Assembly (NCBI RefSeq): GCF_000092845.1
Contig: NC_014150.1
Span: 1,512,919 to 1,576,918, forward strand
From: Brachyspira murdochii DSM 12563
GTDB lineage: Bacteria; Spirochaetota; Brachyspiria; Brachyspirales; Brachyspiraceae
DNA length: 64,000 nucleotides
Reading direction: 5' to 3'
Made by a program: the position numbers and the translations under genes. The number at the start of each line of letters is the position of its first letter. Within the stretch, counting starts at the first letter, position 1. Of this stretch, positions 1 through 7,763 are shown piece by piece. The notes below the pieces were generated by a model, which was given only the letters and a program-made list of their open reading frames with translations, was not told the DNA's origin and searched no databases.

Positions 1-39
1 CTTATTGTTTTTTTTTTCTTGCACACTTGTTTGACTCAT
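1..39 (-). CDS. N-terminus of next phage structural gene (partial)
   Basis: Thirteen codons are visible, starting at an ATG on the minus strand (position 39) with an AAGGAG ribosome-binding site just upstream. The gene runs off the window. It directly follows the tail-terminator-like gene in the head-to-tail order, the usual place of the major tail tube (or sheath) protein. That identity is inferred from position only; the visible residues (MSQTSVQEKK...) are not diagnostic. Confidence 0.6.
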   Translation of the reverse strand, partial: MSQTSVQEKKNNK

Positions 40-119
40 AATATCTCCTTATTGTTATTATGCTAGCTTTATATTAATATTTATATAATATTTCTATTAT
101 TGTCATTGTCTGATATGCA

Positions 120-446
120 TTATCTATACGAGAATGGGCTTTCATTGCTTATATCACAGCCGCATATCTCAATATTATCTATCTTTTTTTTCAAACTATT
201 AAAATACTTACCTATTTTTTTCTGAAGAGTTAATGCATGTTCTAAACTTGTAGAATAAACACTAACTTGATAAATATCTCTTGAATATTCAAACTCATAT
301 TTAGGATTTGAACTTTGAAGAGAATAAACTATATAGCTTTTATCATTATCTACATTGCTGTCCTCAACAAAATCCAAATAAACACCTGCCGTTTTTTTAT
401 CTTCTTGAGTAAGACTTTTTAATAATTGATAAATTACTCTATGCAT
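120..446 (-). CDS. Phage tail terminator / tail-completion-like protein
   Basis: A 108-residue protein that would cap the tail tube and help join it to the head. No strong motif is visible; the call rests on size, a mixed alpha/beta pattern with a helical N-terminus (MHRVIYQLLK), and position. It lies 11 bases after the gp10-like gene and before the probable tail tube gene, the slot taken by gp17/DUF3168-type terminators in HK97-like and SPP1-like phages. The start ATG has only a weak ribosome-binding site, consistent with coupled translation in the late operon. Confidence 0.55.
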   Translation of the reverse strand: MHRVIYQLLKSLTQEDKKTAGVYLDFVEDSNVDNDKSYIVYSLQSSNPKYEFEYSRDIYQVSVYSTSLEHALTLQKKIGKYFNSLKKKIDNIEICGCDISNESPFSYR

Positions 447-457
447 ATTTATAAACT

Positions 458-916
458 CTATTTATTATTAGCTTTTTGTATTACTATATTCAAAGCACTT
501 TTGACTGCCTCTTCTATATTCTCTCTGTTTGATTCAAATAGAGGTATTAACAAAGGCACTTCATTTTTATATTTATTTCCATATTCATTAAAAAAAGCAT
601 AATACCTATCGCCTTGCTCTTTATACCATTTTATTTTATTTTTCTCAGGTGCTGTGCCTCTTTTTCCGCTAATTGTAGTAATCTTAACATTGCTTTCAGT
701 ATTACTCTTTTTGTTTATTCTTGTTTCTTTTACAGTAAAATATTTATCAAAAGTCCAGCCTCTGCTTTTTGCTTTTGCATTAGCTTCTTTTGCTATTCTT
801 CTAGCTTCTTTTAATGAGGCTTTTTTTACTTCATTCTTAAAATCAATTCCTAACTCTTCTAAAGTTTTCCTGAACTCATCAAACCCTGTAAGAGTTACTT
901 TATTTTTTTCAGACAT
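458..916 (-). CDS. HK97 gp10-like head-tail protein
   Basis: A 152-residue member of the HK97 gp10 family, small virion proteins at the neck made between the head-closure and tail-terminator genes. The N-terminus shows the family pattern (GFDEFRKTLEELG, then a Lys/Arg/Ala-rich helix). The C-terminal half has the hallmark YYAFFNEYGN followed by a proline-containing PLLIPLFE segment. The start ATG at 916 lies right after the stop of the upstream head-closure gene, whose 3' end (AGAGAG) supplies the ribosome-binding site, so the genes are probably coupled. Length is normal for the family. Confidence 0.8.
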   Translation of the reverse strand: MSEKNKVTLTGFDEFRKTLEELGIDFKNEVKKASLKEARRIAKEANAKAKSRGWTFDKYFTVKETRINKKSNTESNVKITTISGKRGTAPEKNKIKWYKEQGDRYYAFFNEYGNKYKNEVPLLIPLFESNRENIEEAVKSALNIVIQKANNK

Positions 917-917
917 A

Positions 918-1271
918 TTACTCTCTATTGTCAGCTTTTTTATTATTTACTAATTTCTTTATTGTAAATATGCATTCTATATTTTTATATGAAACATTCT
1001 CCATATTAATGACTTCATAGATATCATTTTCACGGTTTATTTTGGCCATCATTCCTTTGGTATCAAACTCTTTGAAATAATGAGTATGTACTTTCAAAGT
1101 TCTTGTTAAATCTTTTCTTTTACCCTGCTGTATATCTTTATATGTTATATCTTCAATAGAGCATTTTACTTTTCTTAATTCTATTAATTCATTACTTCCT
1201 GTTCCGTTTCCATTATCTATATACTTTGTTCTATAAAAAGTTATAGTATGAATTAATTTTCCAACTTTCAT
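918..1271 (-). CDS. Phage head closure / head-tail adaptor (SPP1 gp16-like)
   Basis: A 117-residue protein with the features of the phage head-tail joining family: an N-terminal strand beginning MKVGKLIHTITFYR, a Gly-rich turn (DNGNGTGSN), a central strand with VKCSIEDI, and a C-terminal strand pair ending in IECIFTIKKL. In related phages it seals the connector after DNA packaging and provides the tail docking surface. It sits between the connector and gp10-like genes, as expected. Its start is separated from the upstream connector gene by 67 bases that contain a palindromic repeat. Confidence 0.75.
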   Translation of the reverse strand: MKVGKLIHTITFYRTKYIDNGNGTGSNELIELRKVKCSIEDITYKDIQQGKRKDLTRTLKVHTHYFKEFDTKGMMAKINRENDIYEVINMENVSYKNIECIFTIKKLVNNKKADNRE

Positions 1272-1288
1272 TATTGTTATATTCGCCT

Positions 1289-1327
1289 CGCCTAATAAAA
1301 GCGAATAAGTAAACTTATTCGCTGGCT
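1289..1327 (-). repeat. Short palindromic element P1 (intergenic)
   Basis: An inner inverted repeat GCGAATAAG / CTTATTCGC (1301-1309 and 1314-1322, four-base loop) is flanked by GCC on one side and GGC on the other. On the minus strand the right flank reads TTTATTAGGCGAG. The element at 17532-17577 has nearly the same flank (TATATTAGGCGGG) around a different hairpin, so both appear to belong to one family. It lies between the connector and head-closure genes. Confidence 0.6.
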
Positions 1328-1338
1328 TGGCTCATCTC

Positions 1339-1779
1339 CTATAGAGTAAACTTTTCCCTTGCAATGGCCAATAATCTATGAACACCTTTCAAAGCAACTT
1401 CCTCACTTTGACTGGCTTCTCCTGTTTTGCTTTCAAAATAATGAGCAGCAAGTCCAAGAATAGCATACCTAACTTCAGGAGGACAATCGGCTCTTTTGTA
1501 TTCTATTTCATTAGCTTTATTACAATAGCCGATTGCACTGTCTAAAGTCAGATGCAGTATATCATCATCATAGTCAATGCCTTCTAAGTTTAGAAACTTT
1601 TTGAACTCTGACAAAGTAACTACTTTATTATCTTCGCTCGCTACAAGCCCCGACAATCCCGAGTGATTAGTATCACTCGGCGGGCTTTCCGCTTGCTTTT
1701 CTTCGTCATCATCACCTTCTTCGACTACTTTTCTGACATCAATGTCTATACTATTAATATCTTCAGTATCACTGCTCAT
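1339..1779 (-). CDS. Head-tail connector (gp6-like)
   Basis: A 146-residue protein. Residues from about 52 on match the gp6-like connector family: VTLSEFKKFLNLEG, a two-helix core (DDDILHLTLDSAIGYCNKA), CPPEVRYAILGLAAHYFE and a short C-terminal helix. In HK97-like phages it forms a ring below the portal. The first 50 residues are an acidic, low-complexity extension that includes SPPSDTNHSG, encoded by a G+C-rich palindrome (1646-1686) apparently inserted in frame. The extension falls outside the folded domain, so the protein may still work. Confidence 0.75.
   Translation of the reverse strand: MSSDTEDINSIDIDVRKVVEEGDDDEEKQAESPPSDTNHSGLSGLVASEDNKVVTLSEFKKFLNLEGIDYDDDILHLTLDSAIGYCNKANEIEYKRADCPPEVRYAILGLAAHYFESKTGEASQSEEVALKGVHRLLAIAREKFTL
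1646..1686 (-). repeat. Short palindromic element P2 inside connector gene
   Basis: Perfect inner inverted repeat CCGAGTGAT / ATCACTCGG (1659-1667 and 1672-1680) with a four-base loop, enclosed by an outer stem AGCCC / GGGCT (1646-1650 and 1682-1686). It is in frame in the acidic N-terminal extension of the connector gene. Its G+C richness and CCGAG...CTCGG ends match the palindromes at 3210, 13294 and 17532. Confidence 0.7.
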
Positions 1780-1803
1780 ATATAAAAGCCTTATTAAAAA
1801 TTA

Positions 1804-3087
1804 TTAAGCTGCATACGCTTGATCATTTGGAAGTAATCTTACAAATGCTGATTTTTGAATAGGGGCACCGTCTCCCCAATATCCTACTTGGAAACCTACC
1901 TGATTTGTTTTGCTGTATAACTCATGCAAAACTTGAAGTTCCATAGACAAGCTGTCAAAAATCCAATAATATTTTAAGTTTGCTAAGAACCCAAAATATT
2001 TTGTAGCTTCCAGCTTATCTTCTATAAAGTCATTTTGCACAACTGGTATACCAAGTAAAATACTAGGCTGTCCCGCTATTAAACTTTCCTGCCAAATAGG
2101 ACGGTCCTGCTTATCTTTTAATTTTCTTAAAGCAGCAACTGCTTTTTTATTAAGCATCCATACCGCTCCGTTTTGATATCCGCCTTTCAATCCGCTTACT
2201 GCATCTACTAAACCATCATAAGTTATAGCAGCACTTGCAGTTCCTACTTTTATATCTCTGTCAGTTGGAATAGCTGCTGTATTATCTGAAGTTTGAGCAA
2301 ATATACCTAGAGGTTTATCCTGTCCATTTCCATATAAATAATTATGCTCTAATGTAGAAGCCAATTTATATACTATTCTCTCCTCAACTAAACCTTGAAT
2401 ATCTATGTTGCTTTGCTTTATTAATCTTTTACTAAGTTTAACTAACTTAGTTAATTGATTAGCCTTCATTTCTCTTTTTCCAAAAGACATATTTGTATCT
2501 TCTGTAACTTCTGCGATTTCTGCTGTCCAATCAAGATCATTTAAATCACTGTCAAGTGTAGGTATTCCTATGCTTGCATATCCGTTCATAGCAGGAATGA
2601 TATTTGCTCTTTTTCTTATCTGTACTGCATCATCTAAGTCTTTTATAATTTGCTTTACTAGATACTGAGGTGCTATAGTATATCCGCCGCCTTCGGCAAC
2701 GCCTGCCTGAAGTGTTTCTCTTATTTCTTTATCATTGCCTGATCTAAACCATCTGTCAACTTTAGCTCTTAATTCAGCTTCGTTATCATCAGCAGATGAA
2801 TTGTCCAAATTATCAGCTAAATTTCTTTTATTCATAGAAGATTTAGTTTGAAGTGATAGAAGTTTATCATTTCTCTCTATTTCCTTATTTCTATTTTCTA
2901 TATTCTTCATTAAAGTATCTATATCATTATCTAGTTTTGATATATCTTCTTTTTTATTTTCTCTCTCTTCAATACTCATAGCAGAATATGCTTGTCTTTT
3001 TTGCATAAGTTCATCAATAGATTGTAAATCTAAAGCATTTTCATTTTTTAGTTTTTCTATTAAAGCTCTCAATTCTTCTGGTGACAT
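1804..3087 (-). CDS. Major capsid protein, HK97 fold
   Basis: A 427-residue major head protein. Residues 1 to about 95 are a charged coiled coil (SPEELRALIEKLKNENA...), the delta/scaffold region that HK97-type phages remove with the prohead protease. The capsid domain then begins near RAKVDRWFRSGNDKEIRETL, followed by GGGYTIAPQYL, a P-domain-like PTLDSDLNDLDWTAE and the C-terminal VQNDFIEDK and YWGDGAP segments. Length with scaffold is typical. The adjacent protease gene (3107-3770) carries a frameshift, so scaffold removal may be impaired. Confidence 0.93.
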   Translation of the reverse strand: MSPEELRALIEKLKNENALDLQSIDELMQKRQAYSAMSIEERENKKEDISKLDNDIDTLMKNIENRNKEIERNDKLLSLQTKSSMNKRNLADNLDNSSADDNEAELRAKVDRWFRSGNDKEIRETLQAGVAEGGGYTIAPQYLVKQIIKDLDDAVQIRKRANIIPAMNGYASIGIPTLDSDLNDLDWTAEIAEVTEDTNMSFGKREMKANQLTKLVKLSKRLIKQSNIDIQGLVEERIVYKLASTLEHNYLYGNGQDKPLGIFAQTSDNTAAIPTDRDIKVGTASAAITYDGLVDAVSGLKGGYQNGAVWMLNKKAVAALRKLKDKQDRPIWQESLIAGQPSILLGIPVVQNDFIEDKLEATKYFGFLANLKYYWIFDSLSMELQVLHELYSKTNQVGFQVGYWGDGAPIQKSAFVRLLPNDQAYAA

Positions 3088-3106
3088 AATTTGATACTCC
3101 TTATTA

Positions 3107-3770
3107 TTATTTATTTTTTATTTTTAGATATTTTATTTTTTGTTCATATTCTTTATTTCTATAATCAAAATCATCATTCTCTATAGGTATAGATTTATCA
3201 GGCGGTTTTGCCGATAGGCACCTACTCGGTGGAATATATACATCTTCATTTTTATGCCTAACATTCGTTTGAGGATAAGCTGGAAATGTTACTAATGATA
3301 TTTCATGCAAAGTGATTTCTTCTACTTCACGTATAGGCATTCCGTATTCTTTTAATGTTTCTTTATCATCAATCCAATTATCTCTCACTACTTTGAATCC
3401 GAAAGACATCTGCTTTATATCGCCTCTGTCCACGCTTTCTTTCAAATCTCTTGCCCAAGTAGTATTTGGCATAGAAACTTCAAAATATAACCCTTTTTCA
3501 TCTTCTCTTAAAATTAATGTGCCAGAACTCTTTCTGCCTAGAACATATCTTGTATCATGTCCCCCATAAACATACTTGATCATTTTCTAATAATGATTTA
3601 GTGAAAGCTCCTCTGTTTATACGCTCTCTAAATAAATCTCCATAGAGAGGCTCACTTAAAGAATTATATACAATAGCATAGCCTCTTAATTTAAGAGGCT
3701 CACCTTCTGTGTCTGTACTTTTTTGAATATTAATATCTATACTTCTAATTTCATTATTACTTGCTGGCAT
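3107..3770 (-). pseudogene. Prohead protease (HK97 gp4-like), frameshifted
   Basis: Two overlapping frames together encode one S78-type prohead protease. The first (3555-3770, 71 residues) has the N-terminal LRGYAIVYNSLSEP and GAFTKSLLENDQ segments and stops at LWGT. The second continues with HDTRYVLGRKSSGTL, the serine region IKQMSFGF and LHEISLVTFPAYPQT. The frames join at a run of five Gs (minus strand, about 3562-3566); four Gs would give LWGHDTRY. The putative catalytic His and Ser are both in the second frame. It could be a decayed gene, a slippage-controlled gene or an assembly indel. The C-terminal tail also contains a palindromic insert (3210-3231). Confidence 0.8.
3209..3231 (-). 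repeat. Short palindromic element P3 in protease tail
   Basis: A G+C-rich near-palindrome with half-sites CCGATAGG and CCTACTCGG in the C-terminal tail of the protease gene, where it encodes PPSRCLSA on the minus strand. Bases 3209-3231 occur as an exact reverse complement at 13294-13316, inside the SSB gene. The sequence beyond this core differs at the two sites. Confidence 0.85.
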
Positions 3771-5034
3771 CTTTATATTCCTCTTCTAATTTTTTATTTT
3801 CATTATTATTTATATTAAAGTCTTGATTGCTCTCATTTTCTGAAGTTTCATAAACTGTTTTTATTGGTCTTATTTGCTGAGAAACGAAATACTCATCTCC
3901 GTATTCATCATCTACTTCGTTAAGGTTTTCCAGTATCCGCCATTCATTTCTAGTGAGAACACCATTATTTAATTTTATTTGGTTAGCCTGCTGCCTTGTA
4001 AGAGTATCGCCTCTCAAAAGTCCGTCTAAATTAAACTCTATATTATATTTTTTTCTTTCTAAATTATTTAATAAATAGCCATTCAATGCTTTTTCTATAC
4101 GAACGCACCACGGTCTTATTGTGTGCGTTACAAACTCTATACTTTGATGTTCTATATTATTATTTGTACTCCTGCTTAAATCACCAATTAAATGTGGAGG
4201 TACACGGAACACTCGGCATATTTCCTCTACTGAAAATCTTCTGCTTTCTAAAAACTGTGCATCTGACAAGTTCATTGTGATAGGGTCTATTTTCATTCCT
4301 TCTTCAAGAACAACAATACCTTTTTCCCAAGCATCTCTGAAACTTTCTTTGAGATTTTGTTTGGCTTCTTTGCTTAATTGTTGCGGATGCGAAATAATTG
4401 GAACTTTTTTAACACCATTAGAAAAGAAATCTAATGCAAAATTATCCTGATAAAGTCCAGTAGTTATTTGCTTACGCATCATAGCTATTGGACTGTATCC
4501 TATCACTCCGTTCCATCCAAGTCCTGCTATATGCATAACTTGAGACGGAGATAAAGTAATTATTTCTCCATCATCTGAATATTCAAACATTTTATTGCCG
4601 TTTGAATCTCTATATATTTTAATCTTATTTGAATCTATTAGATAAAGTTCTGTTACTCTGTTGAAATTATCCCTTACTACTTCTACAAAGCCGTTGCCTT
4701 GAAGAAGTATTTGAGTGATTAGACTTTCTATAAATGATACTGATGTGCATTCTTCATTAGGAGCGTCATGCAATAATCTATATAAAGAATGATCTTTAGC
4801 TTTTATTTTATTATTTCCATTTACTTTATATACAAAAAGCGGTAAAGTAGCTATTGTTTCAGCAATAACTCTCACGCATGCAAATACTGTAGAGAAAGTT
4901 AAAGCAGTATTTGGATTGACTGCTGATAAAGTTTTATCATTTTGAATTGATAAAAAATTACTGCTGTCAATATAGCTGAAATCAGGAAACAGCCATTTTT
5001 TTATATAATTCCTTATATTTTTTATTACAGACAT
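3757..5034 (-). CDS. Phage portal protein (HK97 family)
   Basis: A 425-residue portal protein, the dodecameric ring through which DNA enters the head and to which terminase docks. Family features are seen along the chain: NPNTALTFSTVFACVRVIAE near residue 40, HDAPNEECTSVSF, the LLQGNGFVEVVRD loop, HIAGLGWNGVIGYSPI, SRRFSVEEICRVFRVPPHL, and a C-terminal QQANQIKLNNGVLTRNEWR. The 3' end overlaps the protease start by 14 bases. No clear ribosome-binding site precedes the ATG at 5034. Unusually, it is transcribed away from the adjacent terminase genes. Confidence 0.92.
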   Translation of the reverse strand: MSVIKNIRNYIKKWLFPDFSYIDSSNFLSIQNDKTLSAVNPNTALTFSTVFACVRVIAETIATLPLFVYKVNGNNKIKAKDHSLYRLLHDAPNEECTSVSFIESLITQILLQGNGFVEVVRDNFNRVTELYLIDSNKIKIYRDSNGNKMFEYSDDGEIITLSPSQVMHIAGLGWNGVIGYSPIAMMRKQITTGLYQDNFALDFFSNGVKKVPIISHPQQLSKEAKQNLKESFRDAWEKGIVVLEEGMKIDPITMNLSDAQFLESRRFSVEEICRVFRVPPHLIGDLSRSTNNNIEHQSIEFVTHTIRPWCVRIEKALNGYLLNNLERKKYNIEFNLDGLLRGDTLTRQQANQIKLNNGVLTRNEWRILENLNEVDDEYGDEYFVSQQIRPIKTVYETSENESNQDFNINNNENKKLEEEYKDASK

Positions 5035-5054
5035 ATATATATAAAAAAAATATA

Positions 5055-5091
5055 AGGAAATATAAGTTTTATTTTATATTTCCTATTTTTT
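5055..5091. terminator. Inverted repeat between divergent portal and terminase genes
   Basis: Eleven-base perfect arms AGGAAATATAA / TTATATTTCCT (5055-5065 and 5074-5084) with an eight-base loop, flanked by T-runs on either strand. It has the form of a bidirectional terminator, yet it lies in the leader between two divergent operons, so attenuation or an operator is possible. Confidence 0.45.
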
Positions 5092-5163
5092 TAATGTATT
5101 TATAGTCATAAATTATTATATTCATTACTATTTAATGAGCATTATTTTTTAATGGAGTCTATT

Positions 5164-5562
5164 ATGCAAAATAAAAATGATAAAAAAAGATATAAAATAC
5201 AAGCTCCTCCTAATTATTTTAATAAATATTCTATAAAAAAATGGAAAGAACTTGCACCTATCTTTGCCGAAAAAAATATGCTCGGACCTGCTGACATATC
5301 AGCTTTTGAGCTTTTATGTCTTCATTACGGCGATGCTATGAATCTTTATGAGGCTATGATTAATGAAGGAGGTTCTATAGCTGGTTATTTATCAGGTAAA
5401 AACTCTCAGACTATGGGAGAATATTTAGCTTATCATAAAGCTATAACGGCATATACAAAAATGCTTACCGAGTTTGGTTTAACTCCTGCTTCAAAAAAGA
5501 AAGTACCATATCCTGAAACTATAGAAGAGGATGATCCGCTTGAAAAAATGATAAATGGTTAA
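5164..5562 (+). CDS. terS: Terminase small subunit (P27 family)
   Basis: A 132-residue DNA-recognition subunit of the packaging motor. The N-terminal part has IKKWKELAPIFAEKNMLGPAD, the middle helices LLCLHYGDAMNLYEAM and EYLAYHKAITAYTKML, and the C-terminus has the P27-type signature FGLTPASKKK. The ATG at 5164 is chosen because GGAG lies six bases upstream; the in-frame ATG at 5152 has no ribosome-binding site. It is followed after 8 bases by the large subunit gene. Confidence 0.85.
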   Translation: MQNKNDKKRYKIQAPPNYFNKYSIKKWKELAPIFAEKNMLGPADISAFELLCLHYGDAMNLYEAMINEGGSIAGYLSGKNSQTMGEYLAYHKAITAYTKMLTEFGLTPASKKKVPYPETIEEDDPLEKMING

Positions 5563-5570
5563 ATAATATA

Positions 5571-7343
5571 ATGTATACCTATGAAGAATATATCAATAAA
5601 GTTATAAATAAAGAATTGCCAGTGTGTCAAGCTGCTTTTTTATCTGTAAAAAGGCATTTGGACGATATAGAAAAATCAAAAAATAATGATTATCCTTTTT
5701 ATTTTGATGATAATGAAGCTAAACGTCCTATCATGTTTATACAATCTTTAGTACATACAAAAGGAGAATGGGCAAATCATAATATTATACTAGAGCCTTG
5801 GGAACAGTTTATAATAGCAAGTATATTCGGATGGAGAAGAAAGGAAAATAAACTCAGACGTTACAAAAAAGCATACGTTCAAGTGAGCAGGAAAAATGGA
5901 AAAACTACTTTTGCATCTGGCATTGGTAATTATTGTTTTTTCTGCGACAGTCCTGCAGAGGCTGGAGTTGAAATATATTATATAGCTACTAAAAAAGATC
6001 AAGCGAAAATTGCATGGAGCGAAAGCGAAAGGCAAATAAGAAAAGCAAAAGCTCTTAATAAAGAAGCGATTACATATAAACAAACTTCTACAATTACAAA
6101 GAAAAAAGATACTGCATCAAAATCCAAACCGCTTGGACAGGACAGCAACACTGAAGACGGATTAAATCCTCATTTAGTGATAGTAGATGAGTACCATGCA
6201 CATCCTGATAATGAACTACTAAATGTTCTTGAATCTGGAATGGGAGCTAGAAGGCAGCCGCTTGTATTTATAATTACTACTGCTGGTTTTGATAAATCTT
6301 CAGTGTGTTTTTCTGAATATGAATATGCAAAGCAAATATTAAAAGGTTCATTAAATAATGATGAATACTTTACAATAATATATGAGCCTGACAACATCAA
6401 TGATATTTGGGTATTTATGTCCGAATATAAAGAAAAATTAAATAAAAATGAAGATGTTTCTAAGCAGGAAGAATTAATAAATAAAATTATTTTTCAAGCT
6501 AATCCTAATATAAATGTTTCTGTAAAAGACAGTTATCTCAAATCTAGGCTTTTAGAAGGGCTAGATAAACCTATTCAAAGAACTGATATACTTACAAAAA
6601 ACTTGAATGTTTGGACACAGGCTAGTGAAGTTTGGATATCTTCTGACAGATGGATTAAATCTTATTCACATCAAAATATAAATATAAATGAATTAAAAGG
6701 CAGGAAAGCCTGCATCGGTTTGGATTTAGCAACTACAAGAGATATAGCAGCTTATGTTTTATGTTTTGATTCTATTGATAATGGTCCGTATATACTTCTG
6801 CCTCGCTTCTTTATGCCTAAAGAAAATATAAGGCAGCGTTCTAAAGAAGACAGAGTGCCTTATGAATTATGGGCTTCGCAAGGTTTAATTACTTTAACAA
6901 GCGGTGATATAATAGATTTTGATGTTATAGAATCCTCAATACTAAATGATGCGAAAGATTTTGAAATTATAGAAATAGCTTATGACCCTTGGAAAGCTAT
7001 TGAAATAGTAACACACTTAGAAAGTGAGGGCTTCAAAATGGAACAGGTTAGGCAATCTTTTGCAGTCGGCGGTTTATCTGAAGGAACTTCTTTATTTGAA
7101 AAAACTATAGATGAACGAAAACTCCTTCATGGTAATAATGCAGTTCTTAATTGGATGATAAGCTGCTGTGAAGTAAAAACGGATGGGAGGGATAATTATT
7201 TGCCTGTAAAACCTGACAGAAGAAGATCATATAAAAGAATAGATGGTGTTGTAGCCTCCATTATGGCTCTTCATAGAGTGATTAAAAATCATTTTGAAGA
7301 TACTAAAAGTATTTATGAAACTGAAGGCGTTTTTACATTATAA
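5571..7343 (+). CDS. terL: Terminase large subunit
   Basis: A 590-residue packaging ATPase and nuclease. The ATPase domain has the Walker A motif SRKNGKTT (residues 106-113), the Walker B VIVDEYH near 203-209 and a coupling segment FIITTAGFD. The nuclease domain begins near residue 380 with CIGLDLATTRDIAAYV, whose first Asp is the expected metal ligand, and later carries IAYDPWKA. Length and motif order fit the Terminase_1 family and the gene looks intact. With terS it forms a two-gene plus-strand unit, opposite to portal and capsid. Confidence 0.93.
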   Translation: MYTYEEYINKVINKELPVCQAAFLSVKRHLDDIEKSKNNDYPFYFDDNEAKRPIMFIQSLVHTKGEWANHNIILEPWEQFIIASIFGWRRKENKLRRYKKAYVQVSRKNGKTTFASGIGNYCFFCDSPAEAGVEIYYIATKKDQAKIAWSESERQIRKAKALNKEAITYKQTSTITKKKDTASKSKPLGQDSNTEDGLNPHLVIVDEYHAHPDNELLNVLESGMGARRQPLVFIITTAGFDKSSVCFSEYEYAKQILKGSLNNDEYFTIIYEPDNINDIWVFMSEYKEKLNKNEDVSKQEELINKIIFQANPNINVSVKDSYLKSRLLEGLDKPIQRTDILTKNLNVWTQASEVWISSDRWIKSYSHQNININELKGRKACIGLDLATTRDIAAYVLCFDSIDNGPYILLPRFFMPKENIRQRSKEDRVPYELWASQGLITLTSGDIIDFDVIESSILNDAKDFEIIEIAYDPWKAIEIVTHLESEGFKMEQVRQSFAVGGLSEGTSLFEKTIDERKLLHGNNAVLNWMISCCEVKTDGRDNYLPVKPDRRRSYKRIDGVVASIMALHRVIKNHFEDTKSIYETEGVFTL

Positions 7344-7523
7344 TAATATCACTAATTTTATAAGTACCCCCTAATAAAAAAATTATCGCCATGCACAAAA
7401 GACTCCCCACTCGTTGCACCGATTGAAAGCCTGTAGAGATTTTCCCCACCCCCCGCCAAGCAAATATAAATCACTTATAATTTTGTTAAAGAAAAAAAGT
7501 TATTAATTTTAATTGAAAAATAG
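7344..7523. other. Non-coding region after terL with G+C-rich island
   Basis: No convincing gene. Bases 7363-7465 include several C-runs (TACCCCC, ACTCCCCAC, CCCCACCCCCCGCC), out of keeping with the A+T-rich surroundings. A packaging or cohesive-end site, or a decayed gene, could lie here; nothing in the sequence decides. Confidence 0.3.
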
Positions 7524-7551
7524 TTGACATTTTTTCAAGATATGCTATAAT
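7524..7551 (+). promoter_or_regulatory. Consensus sigma-70 promoter for membrane peptide 1
   Basis: TTGACA (7524-7529) and TATAAT (7546-7551) with a 16-base spacer; TATGC just before the -10 resembles an extended -10. Transcription would start near 7558, giving a leader of about 27 bases before the ATG at 7585. Confidence 0.85.
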
Positions 7552-7584
7552 ATAATTAATCCTAGATAAAAGGAGGAAATAATT

Positions 7585-7671
7585 ATGGAAGTCTTAACTT
7601 TCATAGCTACAATTATTGATATAATGACCCTTATCGTAATTGTGGTTAAGCTGATAAAGATTAAAAAATAA
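7585..7671 (+). CDS. Tiny hydrophobic peptide 1 (28 aa), type I toxin-like
   Basis: A 28-residue peptide: a short acidic start (MEVLTFIATIID), a hydrophobic stretch (IMTLIVIVVKLI) long enough to span a membrane, and a basic KIKK end. It has a consensus promoter and an excellent AGGAGG ribosome-binding site eight bases before the ATG, so it is almost certainly translated. This layout is that of type I toxin peptides (TxpA, Fst, Ldr styles) and of small phage membrane effectors. Downstream bases 7719-7734 are complementary to the start region 7578-7593, which could block translation through folding. Homology to any named toxin was not recognised. Confidence 0.7.
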   Translation: MEVLTFIATIIDIMTLIVIVVKLIKIKK

Positions 7672-7690
7672 TTTTTATTAGCTTACGAAA

Positions 7691-7734
7691 GGGAGCTGAG
7701 TTTGCCGACTTGGCTCCTGACTTCCATAGTTATT
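7691..7734 (+). promoter_or_regulatory. Hairpin plus anti-start sequence downstream of peptide 1
   Basis: A hairpin (7692-7701 with 7708-7717, two G-U pairs, six-base loop) is followed at once by GACTTCCATAGTTATT (7719-7734). The latter pairs with AATAATTATGGAAGTC (7578-7593), which spans the peptide 1 start codon and the bases just after its ribosome-binding site, over 16 bases with one wobble. Such 5'-3' pairing is typical of translationally inert type I toxin messages; the role here is inferred. Confidence 0.6.
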
Positions 7735-7763
7735 ATTATATATATAATATAGGAGTTGTCAAG

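Noticed and set aside
5790-6083. Frame antisense to terL
   Set aside because: Cys/Phe-rich composition without start signals; terL is clearly coding on the plus strand.
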